A stretch of DNA of 64,000 nucleotides, taken from NCBI RefSeq assembly GCF_009764355.1, contig NZ_LNUA01000032.1, positions 372,001 to 436,000 on the forward strand, in the 5' to 3' direction. Source of the stretch: Companilactobacillus bobalius. Lineage in GTDB: Bacteria > Bacillota > Bacilli > Lactobacillales > Lactobacillaceae. Made by a program: the position numbers and the translations under genes. The notes beneath the pieces are model-generated. The model was not told the origin of the DNA. It saw nothing but the letters and a program-made list of their open reading frames with translations, and did no database searches. Shown here in pieces: positions 54,949 to 63,681 of the stretch (within the stretch, counting starts at the first letter, position 1; each line of letters begins with the position of its first letter).

Positions 54949-55128
54949 ATGACAAATAAATTATTAACTGAAAAGCAAGAAGTTATCAAAGACAATGAAA
55001 ATTCATGTAGAATTATTTTAACCTTATTACCTGATATGAGTGATAAAGGTCAGAGAATCAAAATAACAAACACCCCAGATAAGAAACTTTATGATTCTAT
55101 TTTTTGTGAGAATACTGTAGATTGCTAA
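54949..55128 (+). CDS. lanA: Putative class III lanthipeptide precursor
   Basis: This 59-residue peptide has an AGGAG ribosome binding site nine bases before the ATG. The N-terminal half is charged (MTNKLLTEKQEVIKDNEN). The C-terminus reads YDSIFCENTVDC, with two Ser/Thr-x-x-Cys motifs: Ser50 to Cys53 and Thr56 to Cys59. Such spacing is suited to two small lanthionine/methyllanthionine rings. Further Thr residues at 40 and 42 could be dehydrated. It lies between the divergent synthetase and the exporter, the expected place. It lacks an obvious LxLQ-type leader motif, so the assignment rests on context and core pattern. Confidence 0.72.
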   Translation: MTNKLLTEKQEVIKDNENSCRIILTLLPDMSDKGQRIKITNTPDKKLYDSIFCENTVDC

Positions 55129-55165
55129 TCTTTGTACACATATATTTGTTTTAATCATTAAATTA

Positions 55166-55210
55166 AAGGTCCATAATTCACAACTGCTTTATTGTGGATT
55201 ATGGACCTTG
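55166..55210 (+). terminator. Terminator after the precursor gene
   Basis: An 18-bp stem with one G-U pair (55166-55183 with 55192-55209), followed by GTTCTT. A partial stop here would let the short precursor mRNA outnumber the exporter mRNA. Confidence 0.8.
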
Positions 55211-55273
55211 TTCTTATAATAAGTCGTTAAAATAATTATTTAATAGCATTTCTATTCATGATTAGAAAAAATA

Positions 55274-55279
55274 TATAAT
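55274..55279 (+). promoter_or_regulatory. Possible -10 of the exporter gene
   Basis: TATAAT 31 bases before the exporter ATG, with no good -35. Confidence 0.4.
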
Positions 55280-55310
55280 TCAAAATCTGTTAAATGAGGT
55301 TAATGTTACT

Positions 55311-56912
55311 ATGATTAAGACAATGATGGACAACCACCGCAAAATGACCGTATTAGTTATCTTTTTAGCAATAATTTCCAGTGCTATCCAAACTAGCTCC
55401 AATTTAATATTAATTTATGCAATTAATGCAATTGTGGCTCATAAACTAAATTTATTTATTAAAAAGCTGGTGATTATGATTCTTCTTTATTTACTTTTCT
55501 GGATGACTGGATACTATAAAAATGTATTAGAGGAGATTTTGATTCAACGAGAAAATCACCGTATTCGTAATAAATATATTGATAATCAGATTATCAAGTC
55601 CTTTAGTGATAAAATTTCTACTGATAAATCAATTAATTTGTTAACCAGTGATATCTTACTTTATGATCAACAATATTTACAGGGATTTTTTAAGTTATTT
55701 AATTGTATTTTTGGAATTCTTTTCGCATCAACTGCTTTAATTATTTTGCATTGGTCCCTTTTTTTATTATCAATTATTATGATAATCTGTTTAATAATGT
55801 CTCCAAAATTAGTCGGCCATCGTCTTCAAAAGACAACTAAGAAAATTTCGGAATGTAACAATGATCTCCTTAAAACTCTTAATGATTGGTTTGCTGGCTC
55901 TCAAGATCTATTGTGGAATAATGCTATTATCCAACTCTGGAAACATTCTAGACCAGCCTTTGATGATTTAGAGAATTCCTATGTTGATCAAAAGCGGGCT
56001 CAACAAACAGCAATTCAATTTGGTGCTTTTATCAATATACTTTCACAAGCATCTATTATTTCTTTAGCAGGTATTTTGGCTATCCATGGGGTTGTTTCCC
56101 TGGGGGTTGTAATGAGTGCAGGAAATTTAGCCTTTCAACTCTTTGGAGCTGTTTCAATAGCGACTAACAGTATTATTCTTTTACAATCAGGAACAGGATT
56201 ACGAGATAAATTGAAAAGGGCAATAAGTCCTTATTCATATGATAGTAATAGCACTAAAATAACTTTCAACGATGTAAAGACAATTACGGCTCATGATTTG
56301 TCATATACCTTTAAGAATGGGAAAACTATTAAATATCCCGATTTTCACGTTGAATATGGAGATAAAGTTTTGATTACTGGGCCAAGCGGAAGTGGGAAAA
56401 CTACTTTAATTAATTTATTAAGCGGTCATTTAAAAAATTACAATGGTTCTTTAACTTTAAACAATTATAGATATTCATCTCTAAGTAATCATTCATTACT
56501 AAATGTAATTGGGATACAACCACAATATTATCATATTTTCAATGACAGTATTGTAAATAATATAACTCTATATGATAACAAGTTCAGTCATGCTGATGTG
56601 CTGAAGTCATTACGTAGTGCTCAATTATTTGACAAGATATCTTCACTACCAGATGGTTTGGATACTAAAATAGGTAAAACTAGTAATGTACTCTCAGGTG
56701 GAGAAATGCAACGAATCTCCTTGGCACGCTTTTTTATTAGGAAGAAAGTCATGTTAATTGTGGATGAAGGGACTTCAGCTCTGGATAAAAGTAGAGCCGA
56801 AGATGTGATGCGTCTATTGACGAATCGTCCCAATCTGACACTATTCGTCATTACCCATAGTACTGATAAGAAAATTCTCAATATGTTCAATAAGCATATT
56901 GAGCTTAACTGA
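55311..56912 (+). CDS. lanT: ABC exporter of the lanthipeptide locus (LanT-like)
   Basis: This is a 533-residue half-transporter with an N-terminal membrane domain (about residues 15-300, five to six hydrophobic segments) and a C-terminal ATPase. Walker A GPSGSGKTT is near residue 357, signature LSGGE near 460 and Walker B LIVDEGTSALD near 480. It has no N-terminal C39 peptidase domain, so leader removal would need another protease. By position it is the probable exporter of the modified peptide. A drug or lipid exporter is an alternative. Confidence 0.85.
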   Translation: MIKTMMDNHRKMTVLVIFLAIISSAIQTSSNLILIYAINAIVAHKLNLFIKKLVIMILLYLLFWMTGYYKNVLEEILIQRENHRIRNKYIDNQIIKSFSDKISTDKSINLLTSDILLYDQQYLQGFFKLFNCIFGILFASTALIILHWSLFLLSIIMIICLIMSPKLVGHRLQKTTKKISECNNDLLKTLNDWFAGSQDLLWNNAIIQLWKHSRPAFDDLENSYVDQKRAQQTAIQFGAFINILSQASIISLAGILAIHGVVSLGVVMSAGNLAFQLFGAVSIATNSIILLQSGTGLRDKLKRAISPYSYDSNSTKITFNDVKTITAHDLSYTFKNGKTIKYPDFHVEYGDKVLITGPSGSGKTTLINLLSGHLKNYNGSLTLNNYRYSSLSNHSLLNVIGIQPQYYHIFNDSIVNNITLYDNKFSHADVLKSLRSAQLFDKISSLPDGLDTKIGKTSNVLSGGEMQRISLARFFIRKKVMLIVDEGTSALDKSRAEDVMRLLTNRPNLTLFVITHSTDKKILNMFNKHIELN

Positions 56913-56929
56913 TTGATTAAACTGTGTCC

Positions 56930-57678
56930 TCAATAATATATAACTTGAAAATTTTTATCTTGTCTAATTGCGTAACTAGCAGCATCACTGCATAAGAATA
57001 AAACTACTTGAACCACTTCTTCAGGATGAGCTAGCCTGCCAATTAGAATTTCTCTAATAAGATCATCCATTTCACCCTTTTCAGTTTCATCCATACGATC
57101 AACCATCGGTGTATGAATAATATCAGGGCAAACATCATTTATTCTAATTCCATCTTTAGCATATTCCAGAACACTACTCTTAGTTAATCCCAAAACACCG
57201 TGTTTAGAAGCGTGATAAGCAGTTCTTCCGGCGGTTCCAACTAATCCTCCATGGAAGAACAATTTACTATTGCATCTTTAGAATATTGTTTGCTCATCTG
57301 CTTTAATTCATATTTCATAGATAAGAAAATACCCTTTAAGTTAATATCTAGGACTTTGTTATATTCATCTAAAGATAAATCTTCAGTTTTAGTAACTGGA
57401 CTTTGAATACCGGTATTATTATAAGCGTAGTCTAGGTGACCAAATTTTTTAACTGTAAAATCAACCATGGCTTTAACGTCAGACTCTTGTGATACGTCAC
57501 ATTCGAAAGAAATTGCTGAATAGCCTTGTTCCGTTAATCTTTGTGCTTTTTTCTTTGGCTTATGTCTTCTGGCTAGAATAACGTTAGCTCCTGCTTTAGC
57601 AAATAATGTTGCCGCACTCAAGCCAATGCCTGTTCTTGCTCCTGTAACAATTACTACTTTATTATTGAAATTATTCAT
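56930..57678 (-). pseudogene. Short-chain dehydrogenase/reductase, frameshifted
   Basis: The 5' part (57678-57241) encodes the NAD(P)-binding half with TGARTGIG and NNTGIQ, and the strand leading to the catalytic Ser (AIVNCSSM). It then stops. A second frame (57262-56930) resumes with GGLVGTAGRTAYHASKHG, which holds the YxxxK active site. Inserting one G in CCATGGAGG (57246-57252 region) would join them as SSMGGLVGTAG. The C-terminus is also degraded after SDAASY. The gene is therefore inactive, unless the sequence has an error. It follows the PEBP gene on the same strand. Confidence 0.88.
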
Positions 57679-57692
57679 ATCATTTTACCTTC

Positions 57693-58040
57693 CTAGTTTT
57701 TTGCTAATAATTTTATTTCTTGCTGATCAATGATTTTATTTTTCAGTGAATCTCTAAATTGATTGTAAAAAAATCCATTTTCCAAGTCCGTTGATTTATT
57801 TAATGCATAAACAGTAAGTGTATATGCGTGTGGTTTATCCGGTGGGACTGGTCCAGCATAATGATTTATCACATAATCATCATTTAATGTGTAAAACTGA
57901 AAGTACCAAGTATTCTTACCATGTGGACCAGTAAAATTACGACTAAAATCTTTCAGTATATTGTTTTGAACAGGAATATCTGAAAGCTTGCTATGTTTAT
58001 CAGGTAGAAAACCATTATTTAATTCAACTGTTATTTTCAT
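57693..58040 (-). CDS. PEBP (YbhB/YbcL) family protein, internally deleted
   Basis: The 115-residue protein starts like phosphatidylethanolamine-binding-like proteins (MKITVELNNGFLPDK). It continues with the family C-terminal half (INHYAGPVPPDKPHAYTLTVYAL). The central part that should hold the SPPL-W and DPD/D-D ligand motifs is missing. Family members are about 150-180 residues, so some 50 residues seem lost in frame. It is probably a non-functional remnant. It lies 14 bases upstream of the broken SDR gene and is divergent from a LysR regulator. Confidence 0.7.
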   Translation of the reverse strand: MKITVELNNGFLPDKHSKLSDIPVQNNILKDFSRNFTGPHGKNTWYFQFYTLNDDYVINHYAGPVPPDKPHAYTLTVYALNKSTDLENGFFYNQFRDSLKNKIIDQQEIKLLAKN

Positions 58041-58199
58041 ATTTAATTTTCTCCTTATATTTAACTTTTTGTTTATACCGTTATTATCTTACTTGCTCAC
58101 AATTACTAGTATATAAGGATCAATAGATATTTGAAAAATTTAATAATCGATGTACTATCAACTATAGGTTTATACTGACCGTGGAGGACAACTACAATA

Positions 58200-59108
58200 A
58201 TGGATATTACACAACTACAAACATTTGTTAGAGTTAGTCAGTATGGTAGTTTCACCAAGGCTGGCGAACAAAGTTTTATTTCGGGAACAGCAGTCATGAA
58301 ACAGATTAATCGTTTAGAGAGTGAATTGAATCTGACACTTTTCATACGTAAAGCCACCGGAACCGAATTGACGGTTGAGGGCGAAAGATTTTTACCTTAT
58401 GTCAAACAGATTCTAAGTTTATTGGATACGGCCGTCGAAGAAACTAGAAAAGCATCCCTTTCAGGACAAAATATTATTACCGTGGGGACTTCGATTTTGC
58501 ATCCGGCGGAACCTTTTATGGATATTTGGAAAAAAATAACCACACAAATGTCGGATTTTCAGGTCCGAATTGTGCAGTTACAAGAAGATATGCAATCAAA
58601 AAACCGTGAATACGCTATGCTAGGAAAAAGTTGCGACTTAATAGTAGGAACATTTGATAATGCAACTTTGAAACAATCGTTCAAGGCTCTTCCATTGGGA
58701 GAATATGATTTTGGTATTGCTGTAAGAAGTGATAATCCCTTGGCAAGGTTAAGTGAAATAACATTTGACGATCTCAAGGGAAAATCTTTATTAAGTGTGC
58801 CAATGGGAATTAGTGATACTAACGATCAACTACGAAAAATAATCAATGATAAGTATCCACAGATTAAAGTAGTAGAAACCATTGGTCGGTATGATATGAA
58901 TACCTTCAATCAAGCAGTTGAAGAAAATATTCCTCTGATCACAGTAACACCATGGAAGAGTATCCACCCTAATCTTGTTTCAATACCGTTAAAGACTGAT
59001 GTTCATGTGCCCTATGGTATTCTGACTACAAAGTTACCTGGTAGCAATGTTGAAGAATTTTTAATGAAGATAACACGATTATTACAGAAAAAATCACCCT
59101 CAATCTAA
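58200..59108 (+). CDS. LysR family transcriptional regulator
   Basis: This 302-residue regulator has an N-terminal LysR helix-turn-helix (TFVRVSQYGSFTKAGEQSFISGTAVMKQINRLESELNLTLF) and a C-terminal substrate-binding domain. It starts after GGAGGA. It diverges from the PEBP-SDR genes, so it probably controlled them. Both targets are damaged, which leaves its present role open. Confidence 0.92.
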   Translation: MDITQLQTFVRVSQYGSFTKAGEQSFISGTAVMKQINRLESELNLTLFIRKATGTELTVEGERFLPYVKQILSLLDTAVEETRKASLSGQNIITVGTSILHPAEPFMDIWKKITTQMSDFQVRIVQLQEDMQSKNREYAMLGKSCDLIVGTFDNATLKQSFKALPLGEYDFGIAVRSDNPLARLSEITFDDLKGKSLLSVPMGISDTNDQLRKIINDKYPQIKVVETIGRYDMNTFNQAVEENIPLITVTPWKSIHPNLVSIPLKTDVHVPYGILTTKLPGSNVEEFLMKITRLLQKKSPSI

Positions 59109-59136
59109 AAATAGATAAAATTGAGAGTGATTTTTT
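59094..59136. terminator. Terminator between convergent lysR and ATPase genes
   Basis: An 11-base stem with one mismatch (59094-59104 with 59120-59130), then six T residues. The 5' arm includes the last codons of the LysR gene. Confidence 0.85.
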
Positions 59137-59137
59137 G

Positions 59138-61864
59138 TTAGTGAATTGCTTTTTTCAAAACTCTAAAGCGAATGAATTTACCTAATTCAGTAATGGCTAG
59201 AACAATAACACCAGCCATGATTGGGATAAACCAGCCGTAGTAGAAATTAATATTAGTTGTTTCAAAAATTGATTGCATAAATGGCAAGTAGATAATTCCT
59301 AACTGTAGAACGATTAGGATTGCAACGATTATGAATGCCATCTTATTTTGGAAGAAGTATTTAGAAACGACCGGATGATCATTTCTCAAATTGAATAGAT
59401 AGAAGATCTTACCAAAAATAATGATGTTCAATGCCATTGTACTACCTACGATTGCTGGCAAACCTTTACCAGTTAAGAAATCGAAGGCCCAGATACCTAA
59501 TCCGGAAATCAATAGAGAAACATAAACTATTTCGAAGGTATCTAATTTGGTTAACAGCCCTGCTTTAACATTTCTCGGACCACGTGCCATAATTCCGGCT
59601 TCTGGTGGTTCAAAGATGAACGCAAATTGAATCGTTAAAGCTGAAACCATATTGATCCAAAGTAACTGTGCTGGATAAAGTGGTAATTCTTGTCCCATTA
59701 AAATACTGATAACAACAATTAAACCTTCAGCAAAACTAGTTGGTAATAAGAAACGAATTGTTTTACGAATGTTATCGAAGACATGGCGTCCTTCACGTAC
59801 GGCTACAACGATATCGGAGAAATCATCATCGGCTAGAACCATGTTAGCTGATTCCTTAGCAACTTCGGTACCCTTGATACCCATAGCAACGCCAATATCT
59901 GCTTGTTTCAAGGCTGGTGCATCATTGACACCATCCCCTGTCATGGAGACAACGTGATCATTAGCCTGTTGAGCTCTAACAATACGTAATTTATTAGCAG
60001 GAGTTGTTCGTGCAAAGACATTATAGTCGTCAATCTTATCTTTTAATTCTTCATCAGACATAGCGTCAATTTCTGGACCAGTAATAGCCTTAACAACGGA
60101 ATCTAGGTCTAACTTTTTAGCAATGGCAGAAGCTGTATCAGGATGGTCACCGGTGATCATCTTGACCTTTATACCGGCCATTCTTAATTCATGAATTGAT
60201 TTTCTAGCTTCCTCACGAGGTGGGTCGATGATTCCAACCATCCCTGCCATATTAAGGTTTTCAATAAGATCCTTAGAAATGCTGTCGACAGATGAATCAA
60301 CTGTTTTATAGGCTAAAGCTACAACTCTAAGACCGTCAGTTGATAGTTCCGTGATTTTTTCATTCCAATAATTCTCATCAGTTCCCTGTTTAGAAGCATT
60401 GATGATAGTTGTTGGTGAACCTTTAACCATGAGAATCCTTTGATTTTCAAAATCGACTAATCGAGCTGAATATCGAAAGGCTGAATCAAATGGTAATGAA
60501 TCAATTTCATTTACTTCAGGGTCTTTACCTGTCAACTTACGATAAAGTGTAGTTAAGGCGCCATCGGTCGGTTCACCAGTTAGTTCCCAACGATTATTTT
60601 CAAAATGTAATTGAGCATCGGTAGTTTGACCAGCAATATTGACTAACCATTTCATACCTTCATCTTTTTGCCAGTCATATTTTTTAGTACCTAATTCCAA
60701 TTCACCATCGAAATCAAGACTACCGTTAGCATCATAACCGACACCAGTAATACTAAAAGTATGTTCTGCCGTGACAGCTTTTTTAACAGTCATTCCATTT
60801 TTAGTTAGAGTACCTGTCTTATCAGTATTAACGATATCAACGGCACCTAAAGTTTCAACAGCGGGTAATGACTTAACAATTACCTTACGCTTAGTCATCT
60901 TACGTGTTCCCATAGCTAAAACAACTGAAGTACTTGCAGGCAATCCTTCAGGCATAGAACCAACGACCATAGTGATAACTGAGATCAATAAGGTTGGTAA
61001 GCTATAAGTATCAAGGAAGTACCCAACCACGAACAAGAGTACCGCAGTAATTACAATGGCAACTGACAAACCGAAGCCCAATGAGTTCAAGTTACGCATT
61101 AGTGGTGTTGGTTTCTCTTTAACTGTTTCAACGGAATCTTGAATTTTACCAATTTCGGTATCACCGGCAGTAGCAATAACAATACCTAGACCAGAACCAC
61201 TGGTAACAGCAGTTGAAGCAAAGACCATATTTTGACGTTCGGCCAAGGGTAACTTGTCCTGATCCATTGATTCTTCAATCTTATTAACTGGATTAGTCTC
61301 ACCAGTTAAAACAGATTCTTGGATACTTAAGTTATCGGCGGAGATTAGTCGCATATCAGCTGGAACAGCATCTCCGGCTTCTAGGTTGACTAAATCTCCA
61401 ACAACTAAGTCACGAGCATCTAATTCTAATTTCTCGCCATCTCTGAAGACAAAGTTCTTAGAGACCAGCATTTCTCGAATTTTTTCTAGAGCATTACCGG
61501 CTTGCTGTTCCTGAATATAACCGATGATTGCATTGGCTATAATAACAAGTCCGATAACAACTGAATCGGAGTAACGGTGCATTAAGAAAGTCATAATAGC
61601 TGCGGCGGCCAAAATATAGATGATACTATTGTTGAATTGCTTAATGAATTGAACGAATTTAGAAACTTTCTTGGCTTCTAACTCATTTTTACCATTCTCT
61701 TTGAGGCGCTTTTCAGCTTCAATAGCAGTTAACCCATTTTCAAGGTCAGTTCCGTATATCTTGTGTAATTGTGTTTCGTTTAATTTCCAAATTTTTTCCC
61801 TGTGACTCGGGGGAAGATCCGCTTGGGATTCTTCATCGTTTTGGTACGAATTTTCATCTAGCAT
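59138..61864 (-). CDS. P-type cation-transporting ATPase (type IIA, Ca2+-like)
   Basis: This is a 908-residue P-type ATPase that pumps a cation out of the cell with ATP. The phosphorylation motif DKTGTLTKNG has Asp348. The TGE actuator motif, TGDHPDTA and TGDGVNDAPALKQADIGVAMG are intact. PEGLP in the fourth membrane segment is typical of type IIA calcium pumps. An N-terminal cation-ATPase domain and about ten hydrophobic segments are present. Ca2+ is the best guess; Mn2+ is possible. It is transcribed alone. Confidence 0.93.
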   Translation of the reverse strand: MLDENSYQNDEESQADLPPSHREKIWKLNETQLHKIYGTDLENGLTAIEAEKRLKENGKNELEAKKVSKFVQFIKQFNNSIIYILAAAAIMTFLMHRYSDSVVIGLVIIANAIIGYIQEQQAGNALEKIREMLVSKNFVFRDGEKLELDARDLVVGDLVNLEAGDAVPADMRLISADNLSIQESVLTGETNPVNKIEESMDQDKLPLAERQNMVFASTAVTSGSGLGIVIATAGDTEIGKIQDSVETVKEKPTPLMRNLNSLGFGLSVAIVITAVLLFVVGYFLDTYSLPTLLISVITMVVGSMPEGLPASTSVVLAMGTRKMTKRKVIVKSLPAVETLGAVDIVNTDKTGTLTKNGMTVKKAVTAEHTFSITGVGYDANGSLDFDGELELGTKKYDWQKDEGMKWLVNIAGQTTDAQLHFENNRWELTGEPTDGALTTLYRKLTGKDPEVNEIDSLPFDSAFRYSARLVDFENQRILMVKGSPTTIINASKQGTDENYWNEKITELSTDGLRVVALAYKTVDSSVDSISKDLIENLNMAGMVGIIDPPREEARKSIHELRMAGIKVKMITGDHPDTASAIAKKLDLDSVVKAITGPEIDAMSDEELKDKIDDYNVFARTTPANKLRIVRAQQANDHVVSMTGDGVNDAPALKQADIGVAMGIKGTEVAKESANMVLADDDFSDIVVAVREGRHVFDNIRKTIRFLLPTSFAEGLIVVISILMGQELPLYPAQLLWINMVSALTIQFAFIFEPPEAGIMARGPRNVKAGLLTKLDTFEIVYVSLLISGLGIWAFDFLTGKGLPAIVGSTMALNIIIFGKIFYLFNLRNDHPVVSKYFFQNKMAFIIVAILIVLQLGIIYLPFMQSIFETTNINFYYGWFIPIMAGVIVLAITELGKFIRFRVLKKAIH

Positions 61865-62141
61865 TTAATATTTCTCCTAATTATATCTATCTGATGTATT
61901 TTGATATTTAATCAAAGTTAGAAAGACCAATTTTCTCACATCCCTTTCAGTACAGTATTTAAAAACTAATTAACTGTTCCTTATATGATTAATATATAAT
62001 ATTTTATCTTAATAGTGTTAATAAGTAACTAATAAAATTCTAATGATCAAAATATATCTTCCTTAATAATTGTTTCATTTAATCAAATAGCCTAAATCTG
62101 TTTGTTATGAAACACAATTATTCAGAATGTCTCTTATCTGT

Positions 62142-62158
62142 CAGATTTGATAAATCTG
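62142..62158. promoter_or_regulatory. Inverted repeat upstream of the MBL-fold gene
   Basis: CAGATTT-GAT-AAATCTG, 7-bp arms, 63 bases before the start. A TATGAT -10 (62186-62191) follows. A TetR regulator convergent with the gene is a possible binder. The 61865-62220 gap is otherwise AT-rich with no gene. Confidence 0.5.
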
Positions 62159-62220
62159 CTTGTATTCAAAGCGAGTTTTAATTTGTATGATGATGACATC
62201 AATTAATCGAGGTATTTAAA

Positions 62221-63054
62221 GTGACTAACAAACAATCAATTAAAATTCATATATTACATACAGGACTAGTAAAAGTGGACAAGGCTTTACCCTTTAATGG
62301 TCAATATCGTAATCCTTTAGCTTTTACCGGTTTATTCCGTTCAGAAAAGAATCAAGTTGTGTTACCCGTTTCTAGCTATCTAATTGAACATCCTAAAGGA
62401 CTGATTCTAATCGATACGGGTTGGAACAAGTTGGTTAGACAGAGTAACTGGAAAGAATTAGGACCACAGGTACAAATCAATACCGGTTATCTTCCCCAAG
62501 GCTGGTCAGTTGATGAACGTCTTCAAAAACTTGGTTATAAACCTTCAGACATAGATTATTTACTGTTGAGTCACTTACATTGCGATCATGTCAGTGGCCT
62601 GAAGCAAGTTAAGAATGCTAAAAATATTCTTGTATCACAACCAGAATGGGGAATTGCTAATCGTTTACCAATGGTTTACTTACCTCACGAATGGAAAGGG
62701 GTTAATGTGCAGACCTACAAGTATGATCATTCTGATATTGGTCCCTTTGGTGAAAGTTTTGATCTTTTTGGTGATGGGAGCATTATACAAATCCATACGC
62801 CAGGTCACGCCACAGGAATGTCGGCAACTATGGTTAAAGGCAATGATGGTAAATATGTCCTTTTAGCAGCAGATACTGGATATGCTGCCCGTTCATGGGA
62901 AGAAATGCTGACACCAGGTATCTGTACTAGTCGAAAGGATGCCATAACTTCCTTAGGTTGGATTTGCGAACAAGCTCATAGTAAAAGGTGTATAGCCGCA
63001 ATTGCTAACCATGATCCTAAAGTTGATTCTCAAATCATAGAACTACCCTATTGA
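62221..63054 (+). CDS. MBL-fold metallohydrolase (lactonase-like)
   Basis: This is a 277-residue metallo-beta-lactamase-fold hydrolase. The metal motif is His118-x-His120-x-Asp122-His123 in SHLHCDHVSGL. Later ligands lie in HTPGHATGM, AADTGYA and IANHDPK. The layout resembles quorum-quenching N-acyl-homoserine lactonases, but such names are often given without activity evidence. It starts at GTG. Its last 12 bases overlap the end of the convergent TetR gene. Confidence 0.9.
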   Translation: MTNKQSIKIHILHTGLVKVDKALPFNGQYRNPLAFTGLFRSEKNQVVLPVSSYLIEHPKGLILIDTGWNKLVRQSNWKELGPQVQINTGYLPQGWSVDERLQKLGYKPSDIDYLLLSHLHCDHVSGLKQVKNAKNILVSQPEWGIANRLPMVYLPHEWKGVNVQTYKYDHSDIGPFGESFDLFGDGSIIQIHTPGHATGMSATMVKGNDGKYVLLAADTGYAARSWEEMLTPGICTSRKDAITSLGWICEQAHSKRCIAAIANHDPKVDSQIIELPY

Positions 63055-63576
63055 TTTTTTAACTAATCCATTCATGAATTTGGAAATTTCTTCTTGATGA
63101 CCATGTTTGAGTGACCAAAGAATCGCTGTTAAAGCACTATTAGCATAAAAGTCGCTCAAAAAATCATTTGGAACTTCTATTTTAATCTGTGATGACACTT
63201 TAACAAAATACTGTTTCAAAAGTTTAAAATAAGTAGCTTTTAAATTATCCTTAACATCAGATATTTCTACCAGTGTAGTGATTACTTTACTATCTGGAAT
63301 AAGACTGTTGTATAGATTAAGTAACAGTTCATCCTGACTTAATTGTTCTATCCTGTCAGAAAGAAGATCATTGAATTTTTCAGTCTGATTATGATTCATT
63401 TGCGCTAACAGATCATACTTATCCTGATAGTGATGGTAAAAGGTACTGCGACCAACTAGACTGGCAGTACATATGTCATTCACCGTAATTTTTTCAAAAG
63501 TTTTATCCTGTAATACTTGAATAAATCCATTTTGGATATCTCGAATTGTTTTAATTACTCTCAAATCTTCAGTCAT
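63043..63576 (-). CDS. TetR/AcrR family regulator
   Basis: This 177-residue regulator has a TetR helix-turn-helix near residues 10-55 (IQNGFIQVLQDKTFEKITVNDICTASLVGRSTFYHHYQDKYDLL), followed by a TetR_C-like domain. The length and HYQDKYDLL turn fit the DhaS/YfiR-like branch. It is convergent with the MBL-fold hydrolase and the two gene ends overlap. The target is unknown; the hydrolase or the partial NAD(P)-binding gene are candidates. Confidence 0.9.
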   Translation of the reverse strand: MTEDLRVIKTIRDIQNGFIQVLQDKTFEKITVNDICTASLVGRSTFYHHYQDKYDLLAQMNHNQTEKFNDLLSDRIEQLSQDELLLNLYNSLIPDSKVITTLVEISDVKDNLKATYFKLLKQYFVKVSSQIKIEVPNDFLSDFYANSALTAILWSLKHGHQEEISKFMNGLVKKSIG

Positions 63577-63644
63577 TTGTTTACCTTTCTGATTTTAACT
63601 TCTAAAACCACCTTACTGTTTTGGAAAAAACAAAGCAATATAAA

Positions 63645-63676
63645 AAATCCTTACAATTATTCTGTAAGGATTTTTT
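63645..63676. terminator. Bidirectional terminator
   Basis: AATCCTTACA pairs with TGTAAGGATT, with an A run before and a T run after. On the minus strand it ends the partial gene at 63682. Confidence 0.88.
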
Positions 63677-63681
63677 GATGA

